Assembly: GCF_022605725.1 (NCBI RefSeq)
Contig: NC_065547.1
Location: forward strand, 22,671,167-22,735,166
Direction of reading: 5' to 3'
DNA from: Anthonomus grandis grandis
Lineage: Eukaryota > Arthropoda > Insecta > Coleoptera > Curculionidae
DNA length: 64,000 nt
This document shows positions 57,950 to 64,000 of this stretch, piece after piece (position 1 is the first letter of the stretch; each line of letters starts with the position of its first letter). The notes below the pieces were generated by a model that worked only from the letters and a program-made list of their open reading frames with translations, was not told where the DNA came from and did not search any database. Made by a program: the position numbers and the translations under genes.

Positions 57950-59450
57950 TTTGATGTATTTATGATATGCCAGAGATTTGGAGGACTTGCTCAGTGCCAG
58001 TCGGGGTAATACTGAAAGGCATTTGAGCGGGTCCCCTGGGCAGCGACGACGTGTTACACACCGGTCTGTCAGTACTGCGGGGTACCCCTTGACAAAGATC
58101 GAGTATGCTCGGATATATAGATCGGGTATGCGAGCCATGCAAACATCCTTCACGCGGTTCTACTAGGCTTGAGTGTGATTTTGCTTTTTCTACTTTCTGC
58201 TATTCGCTATCGGTTAATCTGACCACGGTTCTAGATTTCCCGTTTCTCCTCTTCGTGGCTTCTTTTTTCCTCTCTCGGGATGTAGGAGCTTCTGTGTATC
58301 GGGCTTAAGACAAGGTGGAAGCTATCGTTCCAAGATCTCGAAAGATTAGCCCAGATAGCACCTAAGGTCTTAAATCAGCTGTCTCGAACGATGTCTATAG
58401 AAAACCGGGCGAAATTCCGTGGTATTCAATCCTTTTTGTGGCATGCGCGGCTCTGTCACAATAGACAAACTTCCCACAGTTAAAAAAAGAAAAAGAATAA
58501 AGACCCTAACGTGGCGGGCGATAATCCCTATTTTCTTTTACAGGAATCTTCGCGGTTGACGGATGAATTGCCATCCGCACCTCTACCGGTACCCGAAGAC
58601 CTACACTCCTAGGCGTTAAGAAATGTGCAATAGAGATAGAACCGGTGGTAACGACTGAGAGTAACGAGGCGTAACGCAAACGCCTAGTTAAGCTTAGGGT
58701 CGAAGGCAAAGACTATGAAACTGCCCTCGTCAAAATCCTTAAAAAGAGGCCGATCGGACGGGCACTGGTGGCTCGCGGATGGCGGAGGGAGATAACCATA
58801 ACTCAACCTCCCACAGTGGCAAGCTTCTGCGCTCTGAAGGCAGAATCCAGGGCAGAAGGTGTAACGTCCTAAGGAGAGCGGAGGCACGCGAGTTGGGATT
58901 TTCCACTCCGAGCACCCGGTGAGTGTTTTGCTCGCTAGTCAGCTGACTGCTCTCCAAAGAGCGATACTTAGGGCGGTTCAATCTCTGCCTGAGGGTGGCT
59001 CACAAGTGAGGTGCTCGCACAAACCCGGGTGAGCTATAACTCACTTGTGCGGGCGGCGAAACTGCCAAATAGCTTGAAGAAGCTACAGAGAATCTTCAAC
59101 CTTAAGAGGGAACTAGTTTTTAGGTTTGTTGACGGCGAAGATCACCTCATAAGTTCGGGTGATGTGCTATCGCGTCTGGGGGGGATAAACCGAGGTCTGG
59201 ATACTCGCGAGTGGGTCGTAATACATCGTAAGTGTTCGCGACCGGGTCAAACGTGGACCTTTGCTGTCGACGACACATCTATGGACATATTGAGGTTAAT
59301 GGACTTCAGACCGTTATTTGGTTTAGGCCAGGTGCGGTTTCGTCCGAGGACTAACACGTCCCAATAGAGAAGATCTAAGGACCTGGGCGATAAGACGCTA
59401 CCCACGGCCTCACCTCAAACCTCTGGACAGTCGTCCACAGGGAAAGGTAC
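57950..59450 (+). mobile_element. GC-rich island, probable retroelement
   Basis: About 1.5 kb with clearly higher GC than everything around it, sharply bounded at both sides. It holds a DUF4780-like protein (59011-59367) and, upstream in shifted frames, KILKKRPIGRALVARGWRRE and TQPPTVASFCALKAESRAEG. Composition, content and lack of splice signals suggest a transferred or inserted retroelement rather than host DNA. Confidence 0.55.
59011..59367 (+). CDS. DUF4780-like transposon protein, partial
   Basis: 118 residues from the Met at 59011, though the frame probably began further upstream. The C-terminal half has REWVVIHRKCSRPGQTWTFA, VDDTSMDILRLMDFRPLFGL and GQVRFRPR, matching the DUF4780 pattern (W-V...F-VD--S---L---F---FG-G-V-F). 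In insects this domain occurs in proteins of retroelement origin; its role is unknown. Confidence 0.6.
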   Translation: MLAQTRVSYNSLVRAAKLPNSLKKLQRIFNLKRELVFRFVDGEDHLISSGDVLSRLGGINRGLDTREWVVIHRKCSRPGQTWTFAVDDTSMDILRLMDFRPLFGLGQVRFRPRTNTSQ

Positions 59451-59464
59451 AACCCAAAAAAGAA

Positions 59465-61190
59465 TTTAAAAAATGCCCGAATCTGTCGATTTTAATATTG
59501 GGTTTAGGGTTTTACTACGTGAAAACTAAATATACAGGGTGACTCAAAAAAGATATGACGTCATCAATATGTTTTTAGAATGGAAACCACCATTTCTTAA
59601 TGCAGAATTACAAAGAACGCATTTTTTTACAAAGGATATGGTTCAAATGAATAGTGGTTACACAATTTTGAACACAAAATTATGATAAAATTTAAAATTA
59701 AAGAAATACCTATCTAAATTAAATGTTGGTATTTTGGTTTTTTTTATTTATTGTTATCGTTGTTGTCAGTGGCAAAAAGCGCATGTATTTTGGTGCAACT
59801 ATTTGAAGTATTTTTACATTTGCAAATGGTATTTATTCTTTTTGAGAGGCGAAAACAGTGTCATGCTGCGTTTTATTAGTAACTACAATTTATTACCTAC
59901 TGTTGTATAAAATATGAGAAAATTAACCAAACGTAAATGACTCGAAATCTTGTGCATGATTGGTTTCGGAGATATGTCGCCTCCATCCGAAAAGGAGGTG
60001 GTTTAATTGTTTAATGCAACTTATCTTGATCGATCCGCTATTACTCAAGCATGGTATGCAGATTTGAAGCAAAGTTTCGTGAATTCGGGTATGTTCGGGA
60101 TACTCAAAAAAGCTGGTCGGGGTTTAATAACTGAAGAAGATGAGCTTAACATTCTGTTAACGATCCAAGATAATCCCAAAGCCACAATCACAGGCACGGC
60201 TTCTAATGTTAATTAAGTTCCAACCTTATAAAATATTCTTATTTCTTATTAAGAGCAATCGGAAGATGATTTTGATCGCCGAAATAAAATTTGTGAGCAA
60301 ATGCAGCAATTATGGAATGATAACAATAATTTTATAAAACGGATAATATTTTCTGACGAAGCAATGTTTACTCTAAACGCCCATGTGAACAGAGAGAATT
60401 GTCGATACTGGGCGACCGAAAACCCTCATTGGTTCACAGAATGTCATACACAACATCCTCAAAAAGTCAATGTGCGGTGCGGTCTAGTGGAAGGGAGTTT
60501 TAGAACCTTACTTTTTTTGATGACACTGGTGAGAGATATTTGGACTTTCTTCAAAATGATCTTATCCCCGCTCTGATAACTTTGTATCCGGATTTGGAAG
60601 AACCCGACATGCACCAACGTGATTTTTTTCAGTAAGATAGAGCCCCGTCACACTATGCTTTACTCATTCGCAATTATCTAGATGAAGTTTTTCCAAATCG
60701 CCTTATGGTAGATAAGGTAGACGACTCAATTATTTTTTATGGGAATACTTAAAGAGTAAAGTCTATGTCACTAAACCAGGATTTTTAGAAGATTTAAAAG
60801 AACAAATACGTCAGGATATTAGAAATATAACTCCAGATGTCATTGACAACGTTCAAAAAGTTTAAAATCGCCTTGCCTTGGTTATTGTCAGGTCATTAAC
60901 GGTGCTCAATTCGAACATTTAATTTAGATAGGTATTTCTATAGTTTTACATTTTATCATCATTTTTCGTTCAAATTTGCTTATGTAACCACTATTTATTT
61001 GTACCATATCCTTTATAAACAAAATGACTTCTTTCTGATTGTGCATTAAAAAATTGTGGTTTCCATTTAAAAAACCATATTGATAATGTCATATATTTTT
61101 TTTGAGTCCCCTGTATATTTAATTTCCACATAGAAAAACCCTAAACCAAATATTAAAATCGACGGGTTCAGGCATTTTTTTCTAAAACGG
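59465..61190 (+). mobile_element. DD41D mariner-like element with two concentric inverted repeats
   Basis: Inner ends CAGGGTGACTC (59535) and CCCTG (61113) have TA on both sides and arms of about 115 bp. The pairing continues outwards for another 70 bp on each side (59465-59530, 61116-61190; cgtcgattttaatattgggt and its inverse). The transposase remnant at 60000-60900 reads GILKKAGRGLITEEDELNIL, ITGTASNVN, IIFSDEAMFTLNAHVNRENC (first Asp), LEGSFRTLLF, then degraded DFFQ..RAPSHYALLIRNYL. Stops and frameshifts throughout. Confidence 0.82.
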
Positions 61191-61930
61191 TCCATTTTAT
61201 TTTTATTGAATTTATCCGCGACTTATGGATGTACACTGCATATAAAATATTCGTAAAAACAATGTTCCAGATTTTATGCTATTTAAAGATAAATTAGTAA
61301 ATTATGGTCAGAGAATTGTTAATTCTTTAAGAAACATTCTCCAGATAGTGTACCAGTAAATATCAATATAATAATAAAACTGACTTGATACTTAACTATA
61401 TTAAATCAATAGACGTATTTGATAAAATCTAATATATCAGAATTATTATTGTATAATGTGGTATGTACTTTTAATTAGCCACACCTTATATTATTTAACA
61501 AAACATTTAGTAAATGTAAGTTTAAAAGTATTTGTCACAAAGCCTCACTGTTCCAATGTTTAAGTCAGGGGACCGTTGTAAAATCACTACTTATTGAGGG
61601 ATTGAGAGACAAATCTGCTGAGCTGTGTTAGAGTACTGTGTGCGACCGATGTGTTAGGGTACAATACGGTAAAAAAATGTATTCAAAAAAACAAAAAGTA
61701 AAAACTTCGTTCACTTAAATGTCCGAGATTCAGTGAACGAGGCCGTTTCATTAGTTGAGGGGGTGGATATAGTTGTAGATAGTTTTCAGTGTTAAAGCTG
61801 CTTTCCAAATTCTATATGTGGTTAATCAACGTTTATAACTCGACTGAGAAGTTGAATAACTTATAGAACTAACACGACTTAAAGATGATGTATATGGAAT
61901 TACAGTTTGTGACTTAGAATTAGGACTCAT
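61191..61930. other. No gene seen
   Basis: AT-rich DNA without recognisable coding or repeat structure. Confidence 0.3.
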
Positions 61931-62640
61931 CAGATTTCCTACTGAGATAGAAGTAGATCATTCACCATCACAATCAGATTCCTCTAAATGATTTGGATGG
62001 TATCCTGTGTTTCATCAATTAAATTAGTAGATGACTGACAAAGCCTAAAGTGATGATGCAGAAAATGTAATTTTTCAATATAATCTCCCTCTTCATCTCT
62101 TGACCGACCCTAAATTATATTTATTTGTTTCCATATTGTTGCCTTACATTTTTCCGGATTTTTCGTACTTTTGTGAAACAAAAGCTAAAACATAACGACA
62201 TAATATTTATGTTACAGATATCTTTCGGCATTAAGGAAGTATGCGCAGCTTTATGGAATGTGTATCCCTTTCATGTGAAACAATATTTCAATATACAACG
62301 ACCTACTTTTACGGATAGGATATCTGAAGAATATAATAGACTTTTGGGTTTTCCAAATTGCTTTGGATAAAAAACATGTTAGAATAAAGCGTCCTCACAC
62401 GGGTTCTATGTTTTAAAACTTTAAACATTACTTCTTTATAGTTTAAGGGATAGTTGATGACCATTATAAATCAACTGTTTAATTAACTACACAATGGCTC
62501 ATATGAATAAAACAGAAGCCATGCTTTTGCTTAAGTTTTTTGAGATAAATACATTTCTCTTTAATGCAACAAAAAAAGACGGAGGTTGAGTTAAAGCATG
62601 TGCTTCACTTTATTAATACGACCCATTAACTGAACAAAAT
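61930..62640 (+). pseudogene. HARBI1/Harbinger transposase remnant
   Basis: The frame at 62125-62370 encodes FGIKEVCAALWNVYPFHVKQ and ISEEYNRLLGFPNCFG. The following frames read KKHVRIKRP, HTGSMF, NFKHYF and IVDDHYKST. This matches the HARBI1 motif row FPNCIGALDG-KHV-I--P--GS-YYN-K--FS. The first catalytic Asp codon has been lost just after FPNCFG. Upstream and downstream parts are decayed. Confidence 0.65.
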
Positions 62641-63120
62641 CATCATTGAGAAAGAATCACATCTTCTGAATATTTTAGAACATCTCAAATTCCAGAAACA
62701 TGTAATTTCTGTCAATCTAGAAAATATAACCCTTGAACTAATAAAACAAAATAAATTTGACGCAAAAAATATGCAGATTTTTGCTGTTGAAATAATGTAT
62801 TCAACTAAACTTACATCTGTCATTTATAAGGAAAATACTTTCTTTCACTTTTGAAGTTGTCCTAATTGTCCATCTTTACCTAACAATAATTATTAACACT
62901 CCACTTTATTGTTATATTCTATTTAAAATTAGATACCGTTATGCAAATTATTGGACATCCCATTAAAAAAATTATTATTTATGGTAATTAATTATCCAAT
63001 ACTACATTGTTTTGAAAGTTTACTGCATCTATTCTAAAAAAAATGTAGACTCTTAGATACAGATTTGTTTTAAGTTCCTATGTCTTTATTACTCAAAACT
63101 TAATACTGTTAAATTTCATG
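62640..63120. other. No gene seen
   Basis: AT-rich; possible continuation of the Harbinger remnant but nothing certain. Confidence 0.3.
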
Positions 63121-63179
63121 TATCAATAAATTAACATGCTCTCCAGATACTCTTGGCAACACTGTAAGTTGAAGTTTGA

Positions 63180-64000
63180 CGTTTTTTGTTAGAGAGAGAT
63201 GAATAAATATCCGTTAGTCAGTCGTTGCTGATTTACGCTTGGGTGAACATCTCGTGTATTATTTTGAATCTCAATTCCTAGAATCACGTTTTTTAATAGG
63301 TTATGGGCCAGGTCCCTAAAGTTTCCAAGTCGGTAGTGTCGGTTTTTCGGTAAGTCCAGTATTTTAACTAGTGAAAATGGTTTCAGGCAGTTATATAGCC
63401 AATGTGCCTAAGTTAAAGGGCCGGGAAAATTAACTCCGAGTGGGCATTCGCGGTCGAAAACGTCTTGATTCTCGAGGGTTTGCAGAAATGCGTCGAGGAC
63501 AGTGAAAGTGACGAGGTTAAAATTGGGCAAGCAAGAGCCAAAATAATCCTGACCATCGATTCCTCTCTGTTTATTCATATAAAAGAGGCAAAAATAGCGC
63601 GGGAATTGTGGCAAAAATTAAAAATTCTCTACGATGACGATGGATTTGCAAGAAGGATTAACTTGTTACGATCGTTAATATCGGCGAGGTTGGATGACAT
63701 GGACAACATGGCGGCGTACGTCAACCATATTATTGAAACGGCGCAGAGGTTGCGCGGGACAGGTTTCAATATAGATGAAGAATGGATCGGTTCTTTGCTC
63801 TTAGCAGGTTTGTCTGAAAGATTTTCACCCATGATAATGGCCATAGAGCATAGTGGTATGCTTATAACCTCGGACTCCATAAAAACAAAGCTTCTTGAAA
63901 TGGAAGATAATAAAGCAGGGTGTGCTCTAATCGGCATTAGAAGTCAGAAGCAGACAAGGAAATATGGCAACGCTGGTACGGTAAGGTCCGTTGACAGTGA
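63180..64000 (+). mobile_element. Copia-type LTR retrotransposon, 5' part
   Basis: GGTTATGGGCCAGGTC at 63299 resembles the copia-type primer site, which pairs with an internal stretch of initiator tRNA-Met. Gag follows. The bases upstream should be the end of the 5' LTR, but its limits cannot be set without the other LTR. The element continues beyond the window. Confidence 0.75.
63377..64000 (+). CDS. Copia gag, partial, one frameshift
   Basis: ATG at 63377 gives MVSGSYIANVPKLKGREN, then one extra A near 63432 shifts the frame. The new frame stays open to the window end: SEWAFAVENVLILEGLQKCV, AKIILTIDSSLFIHIKEAK, ELWQKLKILYDDDGFARRIN, LLLAGLSERFSPMIMAIEH. This is the UBN2/retrotran_gag_2 type gag of Ty1/copia elements, in which KL-G-NYS-W, L---A---W--L and LL--LP--Y are usual. 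About 190 codons are open after the shift, so the copy is young. The rest of gag-pol is outside the window. Confidence 0.82.

Noticed and set aside
58506..58981. Minus-strand open frames in the GC-rich island
   Set aside because: Higher GC lengthens chance frames; the plus strand carries the DUF4780-like domain, so these are probably spurious.
63629..63937. Minus-strand 102-residue open frame
   Set aside because: It is the antisense shadow of the copia gag frame, which has clear family motifs on the plus strand.

Overview
This is an AT-rich eukaryotic window, almost certainly an insect nuclear genome. The evidence is GT/AG-spliced exons, many mariner-type elements with a DUF4817-like helix-turn-helix, Penelope-like elements, RTE/jockey-type remnants, Harbinger, hAT and copia elements, and an insect-like host gene. 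A beetle would fit this repeat mix, but the sequence does not prove it. I see no bacterial genes, CRISPR arrays or rRNA.

One host gene spans nearly the whole window on the minus strand, from 57462 down to 3083. I assembled 23 coding exons (4386 nt, about 1460 residues). At all 22 junctions the reading phase carries through GT/AG splice sites, without a stop or frameshift inside the exons. The protein matches the middle-to-late part of Tweek/KIAA1109/BLTP1, a giant bridge-like lipid-transfer protein. Both ends of the gene lie outside the window or were not found. Introns fall into two classes: ten are 55-103 bp, while the others run from 0.33 to 10.8 kb and hold most of the mobile DNA.

Layout, left to right. 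1-3082: a DD41D mariner copy, a minus-strand reverse transcriptase remnant and unassigned DNA. 3083-17735: exons 23 to 19, separated by a DD41D element with a deleted middle, two RTE-type remnants, a possible piggyBac relative and an isolated hammerhead-like motif. 17736-23022: a DD41D copy and a long-armed foldback element. 23023-33864: exons 18-17, then an intron holding a hAT element with a perfect 8-bp target duplication and a Penelope-like element inserted in it, followed by a second Penelope-like element with inverted terminal repeats. 33865-43719: exons 16-5, with a two-gene Harbinger element ending 25 bp from a splice donor. 43720-54480: the largest intron, with nested long-TIR DD41D elements, a third Penelope fragment, a TA-flanked IS630/Tc1-like element carrying an inverted copy of its own transposase exon, and a jockey-like remnant. 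54481-57462: exons 4-1. 57463-64000: a GC-rich island with a DUF4780-like protein, a DD41D element with two concentric inverted repeats, a HARBI1-like remnant and the start of a copia-type retrotransposon whose gag has one frameshift.

The most interesting non-coding signals are hammerhead-ribozyme-like modules in the Penelope terminal repeats, tRNA-like box A/B blocks in the second Penelope element, and the self-complementary transposase exon at 50060-50230 versus 51690-51880.
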